Assembly (NCBI RefSeq): GCF_001425265.1
Contig: NZ_LMEC01000001.1
Span: 1,136,036-1,200,035 of the forward strand
Direction of reading: 5' to 3'
DNA length: 64,000 bases
From: Massilia sp. Root418
GTDB lineage: Bacteria > Pseudomonadota > Gammaproteobacteria > Burkholderiales > Burkholderiaceae_D
Of this stretch, positions 51,753-60,377 are shown in pieces. Position 1 is the stretch's first letter; each line of letters starts with the position of its first letter. Position numbers and translations under genes: made by a program. The notes under the pieces are model-generated. The model ran no database searches. It saw only the letters and a list, made by a program, of their open reading frames with translations, and had not been told where the DNA came from.

Positions 51753-53960
51753 TTAAGTGTAGGCCGGCATCCGCGCCAGCAGCTTGTCCAATGTGATCGG
51801 GTAATCCCGCACCCGCACCCCGGTGGCGTTGTAGATGGCATTGGCCACCGCCGCGCCCACCCCGCAGATGCCCAGTTCGCCCACGCCCTTGGCTTTCAGC
51901 GGCGAGGAAACCGGGTCGGTTTCGTCCAGGAAGATCACGTCCTGGTGCGGAATGTCGGCGTGCACCGGCACTTCGTAGCCGGCCAGGTCGTGGTTGACGA
52001 AGAAGCCGTGGCGCTTGTCCACCACCAGGTGCTCCATCAGCGCCGCGCCCACGCCCATGGTCATGGCGCCGATCACCTGGCTGCGCGCCGACTTGGGGTT
52101 GAGAATGCGCCCGGCCGCGCACACGGCCAGCATGCGCCGCACCCGGGTCTCGCCGGTGGCCGCGTCCACGCCCACTTCCACGAAATGCGCGCCGAAGGTC
52201 GATTGCTGGAATTCCTTGTCCAGCTTGCCAAACTCGATGGCGTCCTCGGCGGTGATGGGACCGTTCTCGGCCACCTTGGCCAGCGGCGTGGAGCGCCCGC
52301 CCGCGCTCACCTGGCCGTCCGCGAACACGGCGTCGGCCGGAAAATCCAGGCGGCGCGCCACTTCCTCGCGCAGCTTGACGCAGGCGGCGTACACGCCGGA
52401 AGCCGAGCTGTTGCCGCCCCACTGCCCGCCGGAGCCGGCCGAGACCGGGAAGTCCGAGTCGCCCAGGCGCACCGCCACGCTGGCCAGCGGCACGCCCAGC
52501 ATTTCGGCGGCGGTCTGCGCGATGATGGTGTAGGTGCCGGTGCCGATGTCGGTCATGTCGGTTTCCACGCTCACGCTGCCGTCGCGCTCCAGCCGCACGC
52601 GCGCGGCGGACTTCATCACCAGGTTGTTGCGGAACGCCGCCGCCACCCCCATGCCCACCAGCCAGCGGCCGTCGCGCACGCTGGCCGGCACCGGGTTGCG
52701 CGCGTTCCAGCCGAAGCGCTCGGCGCCGCCGCGCAGGCAGTCGATCAGGCGCCGCTGCGAGAACGGGCGGCTGGGCTTTTCGGGATCGACCTTGGTGTCG
52801 TTCAGGATGCGGAAGCGCACCGGGTCCATTTGCAGCTTTTCCGCCATCTCGTCGATGGCGATTTCCAGCGCCATCAGGCCGGGCGCCTCGCCGGGCGCGC
52901 GCATGGCGTTGCCTTCCGGCAGATCGAGCACGGCCAGGCGGGTTTTCGTCATGCGGTTGGCGCCCGCGTACAGCAGGCGGGTCTGCTGCACCGCCATTTC
53001 CGGCTGGCCGTCCGGCAGGTCGCCGGACCAGGATTCATGGCCGATGGCGGTGATCTTGCCGTCGCGCGTGGCGCCGATGCGGATGCGCTGTATGGTGGCG
53101 GGGCGGTGGGTGGTGTTGTTCATCATCAGCGGGCGCTGCAGCGCCACCTTCACCGGCCGCCCGGCCGCGCGCGCGCCCAGCGCCGCCAGCAGGGCCTCGC
53201 AGCGCAGGAACAGCTTGCCACCGAAACCGCCGCCGATGTAGGGCGACACCAGCCGCACCTGTTCTTTCGGGATGCCCAGCGTCTTGGCGAGGTCGCCCTT
53301 GGTCCAGGCGATCATCTGGTTCGCGGTCCAGACCGTCACCCGGTCGCCCTGCCACGCCGCCACCGAGGCGTGCGGCTCCATCATGGCATGCGACTGGTCG
53401 GGCGTGCTGTAATGCAGGTCCAGCTTCACCGGCGCCGCCGCGAAGCCGGCCTCGAAGTTGCCGGCCTTGGTATCGGGCGGCGAGTCGGGCTGGTCGGGCT
53501 TGGGCTTTTTCGCCTTGTCCTTGGCTTTCGCCAGGTCGTAGGCGCCCTGCTCGCGCTGGTACTTCACCTTCACCAGTTGCGCCGCCGCGCGCGCCTGCTC
53601 GAACGTCTCGGCCACCACCAGCGCAATGGCCTGGTGGTAATGCTGGATTTCCGGCCCGCCCAGCAAGGTGGCGGTATTGAACTTGCCCTTGCCCAGCTTG
53701 CCCGCGTTGGCTGCGGTAACCACTGCCAGCACGCCGGGCGCGCGCTGCGCGGCGCTGGTGTCCATGGCGGCAATGCGGCCTTTGGCAATGGCCGAGCCGA
53801 GCACGTAGCCGTAGGCCGCGTCGGGCGCGGCGCCGTGCTGCTCGTAGGCGTAGGGCGCGGTGCCGCTGGTCTTGAGCGGGCCGTCGATGCGGTCGGTGGC
53901 GCGGCCCACCACCTTGAGCTGGTCGATGGGATTGGTGCCTGCTGGAGTGGTGAATTTCAT
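51753..53960 (-). CDS. paoC: PaoC-type aldehyde oxidoreductase, molybdenum-binding subunit
   Basis: This is the catalytic subunit of a periplasmic xanthine-oxidase-family aldehyde dehydrogenase (E. coli PaoABC). The 735 residues show an N-terminal aldehyde oxidase a/b hammerhead (VGRATDRIDGPLKTSGTAPY), IGGGFGGKLFLRCEALLAAL, ETDMTDIGTGTYTIIAQTAA, and the C-terminal catalytic Glu in KGVGELGICGVGAA near residue 693. It receives aldehyde electrons and passes them to PaoA clusters and PaoB FAD. It follows paoB by 3 bases. No paoD maturation chaperone follows. Confidence 0.94.
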   Translation of the reverse strand: MKFTTPAGTNPIDQLKVVGRATDRIDGPLKTSGTAPYAYEQHGAAPDAAYGYVLGSAIAKGRIAAMDTSAAQRAPGVLAVVTAANAGKLGKGKFNTATLLGGPEIQHYHQAIALVVAETFEQARAAAQLVKVKYQREQGAYDLAKAKDKAKKPKPDQPDSPPDTKAGNFEAGFAAAPVKLDLHYSTPDQSHAMMEPHASVAAWQGDRVTVWTANQMIAWTKGDLAKTLGIPKEQVRLVSPYIGGGFGGKLFLRCEALLAALGARAAGRPVKVALQRPLMMNNTTHRPATIQRIRIGATRDGKITAIGHESWSGDLPDGQPEMAVQQTRLLYAGANRMTKTRLAVLDLPEGNAMRAPGEAPGLMALEIAIDEMAEKLQMDPVRFRILNDTKVDPEKPSRPFSQRRLIDCLRGGAERFGWNARNPVPASVRDGRWLVGMGVAAAFRNNLVMKSAARVRLERDGSVSVETDMTDIGTGTYTIIAQTAAEMLGVPLASVAVRLGDSDFPVSAGSGGQWGGNSSASGVYAACVKLREEVARRLDFPADAVFADGQVSAGGRSTPLAKVAENGPITAEDAIEFGKLDKEFQQSTFGAHFVEVGVDAATGETRVRRMLAVCAAGRILNPKSARSQVIGAMTMGVGAALMEHLVVDKRHGFFVNHDLAGYEVPVHADIPHQDVIFLDETDPVSSPLKAKGVGELGICGVGAAVANAIYNATGVRVRDYPITLDKLLARMPAYT

Positions 53961-53963
53961 CGC

Positions 53964-54917
53964 TTAACCTTTCTTCGCGTCGGCCAGCACGGAGGCCAGG
54001 GTGCGCTGCACCAGCTGGAGTTTGAAGGCGTTGTCCGGCGTGGTGCGGGCGCCGGCCAGCAGCTGCTCGGCCACGGGGCCCGCGCCGCGCGCCAGGTTCT
54101 GCTCGGCGGCCTCGATGCGCCAGGGCTTGTGCGCCACGCCGCCCAGCGCCACCCTGCCGCTGCCGTCCGGCTGGACGATGGCGGCCACCGACACCAGCGC
54201 GAAGGCGTACGAGGAACGGTCGCGCACCTTGCGGTACAGATGCTTGCCGCCTACCGGCTTGGGCAGCTTCACGGCGGTGATCAGCTCGCCAGGTTCCAGC
54301 ACCGTTTCGATGTGCGGCGTATTGCCTGGCAGGCGGTGCAGCGACACGATGGGGATGGTGCGCGCGGCGCCGTCCGGCTTCACGGTCTCCACTTCCGCAT
54401 CCAGCAGGCGCATGGCCACGGCCATGTCGCTGGGATGGGTGGCGATGCAGGCGTCGCTGCTGCCGAGCACGGCGTGGTGGCGCGTGTAGCCGCCGATGGC
54501 CGAGCAGCCGCTGCCCGGCTGGCGCTTGTTGCAGGGCAGGTTGGTATCGTAGAAATAGGGGCAGCGGGTGCGCTGCAGCAGGTTGCCGGCCGTGGTGGCG
54601 CGGTTGCGCAGCTGCATCGACGCGCCGGCCAGCAGGGCCCGCGCCAGCACGCCGTAGTCGCGCCGCACGCGCTCGTCGGAAGCCAGGTCGGTGTTGCGCA
54701 CCAGGGCACCCACCCGCAGGCCGCCGTCCGGCAGGGCCTCGATCCGGTCCAGCGCCAGGCCGTTCACATCGATCAGGTGAGCCGGGGTTTCGATTTCCAG
54801 CTTCATCAGGTCCAGCAGATTGGTGCCGCCGGCGATGAAGCGGCTGCCCGGGGCGCGCTGCGCGGCCGCAGCCGCCTCGGCCGGCGATTGCGCGCGCTGA
54901 TAGGTGAAGGCCCTCAT
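53964..54917 (-). CDS. paoB: PaoB-type aldehyde oxidoreductase, FAD/[4Fe-4S] subunit
   Basis: This 317-residue FAD-binding subunit has the flavin loop [14 protein letters not shown] (27-40) and [17 protein letters not shown] Cys-rich insertion has Cys119, Cys129 and Cys138, the extra [4Fe-4S] cluster that distinguishes PaoB from other xanthine-dehydrogenase flavin subunits. A C-terminal CODH-FAD domain ([12 protein letters not shown]) follows. ATG 54917 overlaps the paoA stop (ATGA). The longer open frame upstream is the paoA shadow. Confidence 0.94.
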   Translation of the reverse strand: MRAFTYQRAQSPAEAAAAAQRAPGSRFIAGGTNLLDLMKLEIETPAHLIDVNGLALDRIEALPDGGLRVGALVRNTDLASDERVRRDYGVLARALLAGASMQLRNRATTAGNLLQRTRCPYFYDTNLPCNKRQPGSGCSAIGGYTRHHAVLGSSDACIATHPSDMAVAMRLLDAEVETVKPDGAARTIPIVSLHRLPGNTPHIETVLEPGELITAVKLPKPVGGKHLYRKVRDRSSYAFALVSVAAIVQPDGSGRVALGGVAHKPWRIEAAEQNLARGAGPVAEQLLAGARTTPDNAFKLQLVQRTLASVLADAKKG

Positions 54918-55573
54918 GCCGCCCTCCCCGCTGCGCCGCCGCCGACGTCGGTGATCGCGTCCACGATGTTGGAGTAGGCGCCGCAGCGGCAGATGTTGCC
55001 GCTCATGCGCTCGCGGATCTCTTCCACGCTGAGCATGGGACTGGCGGTCAGGTCCGCCGTCACGTGGCTGGGCTTGCCCTGGCTGATCTCCTCCAGCACC
55101 GCCACCGCCGAACAGATCTGCCCGGGGGTACAGTAACCGCATTGGTAGCCGTCGTGCCGCACGAACGCGGCCTGCATGGGATGCAGCTTGTCCGGGGTGC
55201 CGAGGCCTTCGATGGTGGTGACCTGCGCGCCCTGGTGCATCACCGCCAGGGTGAGGCAGGAGTTGATGCGGCGCCCGTCCAGCAGCACCGTGCAGGCGCC
55301 GCACTGGCCGTGGTCGCAGCCCTTCTTGGTGCCGGTCAGGTGCAGGTGCTCGCGCAGCGCATCCAGCAGCGAGGTGCGCACGTCCAGCTCCAGTTCATGC
55401 CGCGCGCCGTTCACGGTGAACGCGCACTTCACGGGCGGCAGGCTGGCCGGCGGCGCGGCGCCGTCCTGCGCCTTGGCCAGCGCCACCGGCGGCATGGCCG
55501 CCGCCGTGGCCGACAGCGCTCCCGCAATCAGCAGGTCGCGGCGGGAGATTTTAGTGCCAGGCAATTCGTCCAT
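54914..55573 (-). CDS. paoA: PaoA-type aldehyde oxidoreductase, [2Fe-2S] subunit with Tat signal
   Basis: This 219-residue iron-sulfur subunit starts with a twin-arginine signal (SRRDLLIAG) that would carry the folded complex to the periplasm. It has two [2Fe-2S] sites: plant-ferredoxin type Cys86, Cys91, Cys94, Cys106, and the alpha-helical type Cys145, Cys148, Cys195, Cys197. A strong GGAGG ribosome site precedes the ATG. It is the first gene of paoABC, divergent from adhP. Confidence 0.95.
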   Translation of the reverse strand: MDELPGTKISRRDLLIAGALSATAAAMPPVALAKAQDGAAPPASLPPVKCAFTVNGARHELELDVRTSLLDALREHLHLTGTKKGCDHGQCGACTVLLDGRRINSCLTLAVMHQGAQVTTIEGLGTPDKLHPMQAAFVRHDGYQCGYCTPGQICSAVAVLEEISQGKPSHVTADLTASPMLSVEEIRERMSGNICRCGAYSNIVDAITDVGGGAAGRAA

Positions 55574-55687
55574 GGTTCGCTTCCTCCGGGGCTGGTGACG
55601 CGAACCATTCTAGGGCAAGTAGCGGACACGACCTGCACTGTTGCCCATGGGACTCACTGTGCACGGTACGCCTCGTCACTGGCGTTT

Positions 55688-55701
55688 TTGATCCACATCA
55701 A
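55688..55701. promoter_or_regulatory. FNR/Anr-type box upstream of adhP
   Basis: TTGAT (55688-55692), four bases, ATCAA (55697-55701) is a perfect match to the FNR/Anr consensus TTGAT-N4-ATCAA. It lies in the 178-bp divergent gap, centred about 57 bases before the adhP ATG, which is compatible with class II activation of adhP under low oxygen. The gap also serves paoA on the other side, about 120 bases away. Palindromic, so orientation is not fixed. Confidence 0.75.
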
Positions 55702-55751
55702 AGGTTTTTGACGTTTGCGCCGTCACACTCATCCAAATTGGACAGGAGAAA

Positions 55752-56783
55752 ATGATGAGCAAGATGATGAAAGCCGCCGTGGTGCGCGCGTTTAACCAGC
55801 CGCTGCAGATCGAGGACGTAGCGGTGCCCACGCCGGGGCCCGGCCAGGTGCTGGTGAAAATCGCGGCCTGCGGCGTGTGCCACACGGACCTGCACGCCGC
55901 CTGCGGCGACTGGCCGGTGAAGCCCGATCCGCCCTTCATTCCCGGGCACGAGGGCGTGGGCTACGTGGCCGAGGTGGGCGCGGGCGTGAAGCACGTCAAG
56001 GCCGGCGACCGGGTCGGCATCCCGTGGCTGTATTCGGCCTGCGGACATTGCCCGCACTGCCTGGGCGGCTGGGAAACGCTGTGCGAGTCGCAGCAGAACA
56101 CCGGCTACTCCGTCAACGGCGGCTTTGCCGAATACGCGCTGGCCGACGCCGATTACGTTGGCCACCTGCCCAAAGGCGTTTCCTTTGTCGACATCGCCCC
56201 CATCCTGTGCGCCGGCGTGACCGTGTACAAGGGCTTGAAGATGACCGGCACCAAGCCGGGCGACTGGGTGGTCATTTCCGGCATCGGCGGGCTGGGCCAC
56301 ATGGCGGTGCAATATGCCAGGGCCATGGGCTTGAACGTGGCGGCGGTCGATATCGACGAGCGCAAGCTGGCGCTGGCGCGGCGCCTGGGGGCCGCCCTCA
56401 CCGTCAACGCCGCCAGCGCGGACCCTGCAGCCGTGATCAGGAAGGAGATCGGCGGCGCCCACGGCGTGCTGGTGACGGCGGTCTCGCCCAAGGCCTTTTC
56501 GCAGGCCTTGGGCATGGTGCACCGGGGCGGCACGGTGTCGCTGAACGGCCTGCCGCCGGGCGACTTTCCGCTGCCGATCTTCGACATGGTGCTGAATGGC
56601 ATCACGGTGCGCGGCTCCATCGTCGGCACCCGGCTGGACCTGCAGGAATCGCTGGCGTTCGCCGAGGAGGGCAAGGTCAAGGCGACCGTCTCGACCGACC
56701 GGCTGGACAACATCAACCAGGTCTTCAACCGCATGCGCCAGGGCGACATTGAAGGCCGCGTCGTGCTGGACCTGGGCGCGTAG
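55752..56783 (+). CDS. adhP: Zinc-dependent alcohol dehydrogenase (AdhP type)
   Basis: This 343-residue medium-chain dehydrogenase oxidises primary alcohols or reduces aldehydes with NAD. Catalytic zinc ligands are in GVCHTDLH (Cys43) and GHEG (His66); the structural zinc site has Cys97, Cys100, Cys103 and Cys111. The Rossmann motif [13 protein letters not shown] starts near 177. It matches the propanol-preferring AdhP class. AGGAGA precedes ATG 55752; an ATG four codons later is possible. A perfect FNR box upstream suggests induction at low oxygen. Divergent paoABC could oxidise the aldehyde. Confidence 0.94.
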   Translation: MMSKMMKAAVVRAFNQPLQIEDVAVPTPGPGQVLVKIAACGVCHTDLHAACGDWPVKPDPPFIPGHEGVGYVAEVGAGVKHVKAGDRVGIPWLYSACGHCPHCLGGWETLCESQQNTGYSVNGGFAEYALADADYVGHLPKGVSFVDIAPILCAGVTVYKGLKMTGTKPGDWVVISGIGGLGHMAVQYARAMGLNVAAVDIDERKLALARRLGAALTVNAASADPAAVIRKEIGGAHGVLVTAVSPKAFSQALGMVHRGGTVSLNGLPPGDFPLPIFDMVLNGITVRGSIVGTRLDLQESLAFAEEGKVKATVSTDRLDNINQVFNRMRQGDIEGRVVLDLGA

Positions 56784-56794
56784 GCCGCCGCTGG

Positions 56795-56857
56795 GGTGGC
56801 GCGGGTGGCAAGGGCGGCGCGGGTGGCACGTGTGGCGCAGGTGGCGCGGGTGGCGCA
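56795..56857. repeat. Seven imperfect tandem 9-bp repeats
   Basis: Units of GGTGGCGCG type run from 56795 to 56857 (seven units, one to two changes each) in the convergent gap between adhP and the outer-membrane factor gene. It is noncoding as far as I can tell: open frames over it are only the low-complexity repeat. Confidence 0.8.
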
Positions 56858-56870
56858 GCCGGTACGGCGC

Positions 56871-58382
56871 TTACCGTGCCACGGTCCCGGCCACCGCCGT
56901 AGTGAGCGCTGTGGTCACCGCAGCGTGCCGCGCGACGGCTTCCCCATCCAGCCAGCCGCCGCCCAGGGCCTTGAACGCCCCTACCGCCGCGCGCGCGGCT
57001 TCGGTCTGCGCCTGCGCCCGCATGTCGGCGGCGCGCAGCAGGCTCTCGTCGGCCTGCAGCACTTCGATCAGGCTGACCGCTCCCTTTTCATACGCCGCGA
57101 ACGCCGCCGCCCGCGCGCGCCCAAGCGCTTCCTCGCCCCGGCCCAGCACGCCGGCCTGCTGCTCGCGCTTGACCAGGGCCGAGAACGCGTTTTCCACATC
57201 CTCGGCGGCGCGCAGCACGGCCTGACGGTACGCCGCCAGGGCCTCGGCCTCCTGCCCTTTGGCCGCGCCGATCTGCGCGTCGATGCGGCCGAAATCGAAC
57301 AAGCGCCAGCGCAAACCCAGCACGCCGGCGGCCTGGCTGGCGGCGCCGCTGAAGAGATGGCCGCCGGCAAGCGACGTCGCGCTGCCCAGCATGCCGCCCA
57401 GCGTCAGCTTCGGGTAATACTCGGCCATCGCCGCGCCGATGCGGGCGTGCGAGGCTGCCAGGCGGCGTTCGGCCACCACCAGGTCGGGCCGGCGCCGCAG
57501 CAAATCGCCCGGCGTGCCGCTGGACGCAATCCCCGGCGCGGACGGCAGCGCGCGGGCGGCCAGCAGCTCGGGCCGGTGCGTGCCGGGCGGCTTGCCGAGC
57601 ATCACGTCCAGCGCGTTCATGGATGCCTCCAGGCCGGTTTCCAGCGCCGGCACCGAAGCCTGCGCCTGGGCCAGCGCCCCCTCGGCCTGCTGCACTTGCA
57701 GCTCTGCCGCCAGGCCCTTGCCGTACAGCAGATTGATACGGTCCAGCAGCGCCTGCCGGGTGTGCACTTGCTTGCGGGCGATGTCGAGCCGGCTCTGCAG
57801 GCCGCGCAGGCCGAGGTAAATATCGGCCGTCTGCGCCGCCACCGCCAGCCGCACAGCCGCCGCGCCGGCTTGGGCGGCCTGATAGTCCGCCAGCGCCGCT
57901 TCCCGGCTCCGCCGCAGCCCGCCGAACAAGTCCAGCTCCCATCCCGCGCTCAGGCTGGCCTCGTAGGCGTTGCCGTAGCGCTCGAAGCCGGGCTGCGCGT
58001 TCAGCACCTGCCCCAAGGGCGTTTCCACCGACTGGTAAGCCCGCGCGGCCTGCGCGCCCACGCTGGCCGACGGCAGCAGCGCCGCGTTGGCCGCGCCCAG
58101 TCCCGCGCGCGCCTGGGCGACACGGGCGGCCGCCTGCGCCAGATCCAGGTTCTGCGCCAGGGCCAGGGTCACATAGCGGCTGAGCTGAGGATCGCCGAAG
58201 GCTTCCCACCACACGGCGCTGTCCGCGCTGGACTGGGCCTGGCGCTGTTCGACAGCGGCCTGTCCCATATAGCGCTGCGGCAGCTCCGCCGCTGGCCGGA
58301 CGTAATCCGGCCCGGCTGCACAAGCGGACAGCAGGCCGGCGACGGCCAGCAGCAAGGAAGTGTGTTTGATAGGCATGGACAT
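56871..58382 (-). CDS. RND efflux outer-membrane factor (NodT/OprM family lipoprotein)
   Basis: This 503-residue protein forms the TolC-like exit duct. It has a lipoprotein signal with lipobox LLSAC (Cys near 21) and the family N-terminus GPDYVRPAAELPQRY. Two OEP repeats follow (LDLAQAAARVAQARAGLGAANAAL; RPDLVVAERRLAASHARIGAA, trimmed), and FEKG-type AYEKGAVSLIEVLQADESLL near the end. It is divergent from the tetR gene and shares its operator region. The start is ATG 58382 or ATG 58376; GGAAC lies 6 bases before the latter. Partner of the RND genes at 59187-63448. Confidence 0.93.
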   Translation of the reverse strand: MSMPIKHTSLLLAVAGLLSACAAGPDYVRPAAELPQRYMGQAAVEQRQAQSSADSAVWWEAFGDPQLSRYVTLALAQNLDLAQAAARVAQARAGLGAANAALLPSASVGAQAARAYQSVETPLGQVLNAQPGFERYGNAYEASLSAGWELDLFGGLRRSREAALADYQAAQAGAAAVRLAVAAQTADIYLGLRGLQSRLDIARKQVHTRQALLDRINLLYGKGLAAELQVQQAEGALAQAQASVPALETGLEASMNALDVMLGKPPGTHRPELLAARALPSAPGIASSGTPGDLLRRRPDLVVAERRLAASHARIGAAMAEYYPKLTLGGMLGSATSLAGGHLFSGAASQAAGVLGLRWRLFDFGRIDAQIGAAKGQEAEALAAYRQAVLRAAEDVENAFSALVKREQQAGVLGRGEEALGRARAAAFAAYEKGAVSLIEVLQADESLLRAADMRAQAQTEAARAAVGAFKALGGGWLDGEAVARHAAVTTALTTAVAGTVAR

Positions 58383-58405
58383 GTTCCGCGCGAAGAGTGG
58401 TGATA

Positions 58406-58433
58406 GAGTGACTATATCATGATTTGGTCACTC
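58406..58433. promoter_or_regulatory. TetR-type operator 1 (outer-membrane factor/tetR divergent promoter)
   Basis: GAGTGAC (58406-58412) and GTCACTC (58427-58433) are perfect inverted copies. The core GTGAC-N14-GTCAC, starting GTGACTAT, is the same as in operator 2. It overlaps an AT-rich stretch that could hold promoters in both directions. Confidence 0.8.
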
Positions 58434-58470
58434 GTTGTGCGAATGGCTGACACGCGGTAAGCTGCCAGCC

Positions 58471-59088
58471 ATGAACACAACAACCACCACTCCGGGTTCC
58501 ACCCGCGGCCCTGCCGACCACGAGGTACGGGCACAAATCGTCACCGCAGCGACGGAACATTTCCGCCTGTACGGCTATGAAAAAACCACCGTGTCCGACC
58601 TGGCCAAGGCCATCGGCTTTTCCAAGGCCTATATCTATAAGTTCTTCGATTCCAAGCAGGCGATCGGCGAACTGATCTGTGCCAACTGCCTGCACCAGAT
58701 CGAGACCGACGTCCGGACGGCCGTCGCCGGTGCCGAACGCGCGCCCGAAAAGCTGCGGCGCATGTTCAAGGCGGTGGTCGACGCCAGCCTCCGGCTGTTT
58801 TTCGAAGACCGCAAACTACATGACATCGCAGCGTCCGCCGCAACCGGCAACTGGCAGGCGGTGCGTGCCTTTGAGGAAAACATCAAAGCCGTGCTGCTGG
58901 ATATCCTGCGGCAGGGCCGCGAGCGCGAGGAATTCGAGCGCAAGACGCCGGTCGATGAAACCGCGAACGCCATCTACCTGGTGATGCGCCCCTACCTGAA
59001 TCCGCTGCTGCTGCAATGCAGCCTGGACTACGCCGAGGAGGCGCCGGCGCAGCTGTCCAGCCTGGTTTTGCGCAGCCTGTCGCCGTAA
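58471..59088 (+). CDS. TetR-family repressor of the efflux cassette
   Basis: This 205-residue regulator has an N-terminal TetR helix-turn-helix (about 20-66; EHFRLYGYEKTTVSDLAKAIGF then SKAYIYKFFDSKQ, trimmed) and a variable ligand-binding C-terminal domain. ATG 58471 is preferred to an upstream in-frame ATG, which would place the start close to operator 1. Flanked by two copies of the same palindrome, it probably represses both the divergent outer-membrane factor (and itself) and the downstream adaptor-pump genes. The inducer is unknown. Confidence 0.92.
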   Translation: MNTTTTTPGSTRGPADHEVRAQIVTAATEHFRLYGYEKTTVSDLAKAIGFSKAYIYKFFDSKQAIGELICANCLHQIETDVRTAVAGAERAPEKLRRMFKAVVDASLRLFFEDRKLHDIAASAATGNWQAVRAFEENIKAVLLDILRQGREREEFERKTPVDETANAIYLVMRPYLNPLLLQCSLDYAEEAPAQLSSLVLRSLSP

Positions 59089-59118
59089 AGCGCGCCCGCT
59101 TCGCCGCTAAAAACGGAA

Positions 59119-59144
59119 AGTGACTATTGACTTAATTAGTCACT
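59119..59144. promoter_or_regulatory. TetR-type operator 2 with embedded -35 box (adaptor/pump promoter)
   Basis: AGTGACTA (59119-59126) and TAGTCACT (59137-59144) are perfect inverted copies, with the same GTGAC-N14-GTCAC core as operator 1. TTGACT (59127-59132), a likely -35 box, lies between the arms, and CAAAAT (59150-59155), 17 bases later, is a possible -10. Repressor binding would block this promoter directly. Confidence 0.8.
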
Positions 59145-59186
59145 AGTCTCAAAATGGCGTCCTGTACAGTTTCTTATGGGATAGCC

Positions 59187-60377
59187 ATGCTGCGCCGCCT
59201 CGTTCTCGCCACCGTCCTCCCCGCCTTGCCGCTCGCACTGGCCGCCTGCGGCAGTAACACGCCTCCCGATCCCCGTACCGAGGCGCCGCTGGTGCGCGAC
59301 GCCACCGTCCAGGGCGCCGAAGCTGCCGCGCGCACTTTTACGGGAACGGTCGCCGCGCGCGTGCAAAGCGACCTCGGCTTCCGTGTTTCCGGCAAGGTGC
59401 TGGAACGGCTGGCCGACACCGGCCAGGCCGTGAAGCGCGGCCAGGTGTTGATGCGCCTCGACCCGGCCGACCTGAAACTCGCCGCACGCGCCCTGCAGGA
59501 AGCCGCTGCCGCCGCGCGCGCACGGGCCGTACAGACGGCGGAGGACGAAGCCCGCTACGGCAGCCTGCGCGGCACCGGCGCCATCTCCGCCTCCGCCTAC
59601 GACCAGGCCAAGGCTGCCGCCGACGCCGCCCGCGCCCAGCTCAGCGCGGCGGAAGCGCAGGCCGAGGTGGCCCGCAACGCCAGCCGCTACACGGCGCTGG
59701 TGGCGGACGCGGACGGCGTGGTGATGGACATACTGGCCGAGCCCGGCCAGGTGGTCAGCGCCGGCCAGCCGGTAGCGCGCCTGGCCCGCGCCGGGCAGCG
59801 TGAAGCCGTCATCCAGCTGCCGGAAACCTTGCGCCCGGCCGTCGCCTCGCCAGCGCTGGCCACCCTCTACGGCAAGGAAGAGCTGGCCACGCCGGCCAGG
59901 CTCAGGCAGCTATCGGACACGGCGGACAAGCAGACCCGCACGTTTGAAGCACGCTACGTGCTGGAGGGCGAACTGGCCAGGGCGCCGCTGGGCGCCACGG
60001 TCACGATCCGCATTCCCGGCTCGGGGAGCGCCGCGCAAGGCGGCATGTCGGTGCCGATCGGCGCCCTGTACGACGCGGGCAAGGGGCCGGGCGTCTGGCT
60101 CATCCAGGGCGAGCCGGCCAAGGTGTCGTGGCGGCCGGTGACGGTGCAGCGGCTGGGTGAGGACAACGCGCAGATTACTGGCCGGACTGCCGGGCAGATC
60201 AAGCAGGGCGACCGCATCGTCGCGCTGGGCACGCACCTGCTGCGCGAAGGCGAGCGCGTGCGCCTGGCAGGCACGGCGGCCGAACCCGCTGCAGCCGCCG
60301 GCCTCGCGCCCGCGCCTGCCCCCACCCCGGTCCCGGCCCCCGCCCCAGCCCTCACTGCCGCCGGAGCGCAGCCATGA
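59187..60377 (+). CDS. RND efflux periplasmic adaptor (membrane fusion protein)
   Basis: This 396-residue adaptor links pump and outer-membrane duct. It has a lipoprotein signal with lipobox LAAC and a lipoyl half (GFRVSGKVLERLADTGQAVK). An alpha-hairpin coiled coil (about 95-165) and the second lipoyl half (DGVVMDILAEPGQVVSAGQP) follow, then beta-barrel and membrane-proximal parts. The Pro/Ala-rich tail is low complexity. The start at ATG 59187 is chosen for the signal peptide. It overlaps the pump gene by ATGA. Confidence 0.93.
   Translation: MLRRLVLATVLPALPLALAACGSNTPPDPRTEAPLVRDATVQGAEAAARTFTGTVAARVQSDLGFRVSGKVLERLADTGQAVKRGQVLMRLDPADLKLAARALQEAAAAARARAVQTAEDEARYGSLRGTGAISASAYDQAKAAADAARAQLSAAEAQAEVARNASRYTALVADADGVVMDILAEPGQVVSAGQPVARLARAGQREAVIQLPETLRPAVASPALATLYGKEELATPARLRQLSDTADKQTRTFEARYVLEGELARAPLGATVTIRIPGSGSAAQGGMSVPIGALYDAGKGPGVWLIQGEPAKVSWRPVTVQRLGEDNAQITGRTAGQIKQGDRIVALGTHLLREGERVRLAGTAAEPAAAAGLAPAPAPTPVPAPAPALTAAGAQP

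Noticed and set aside
56796..58403. Plus-strand protein opposite the outer-membrane factor
   Set aside because: It starts in the 9-bp repeat (RVA repeats) and runs antisense to a clear NodT/OprM gene.
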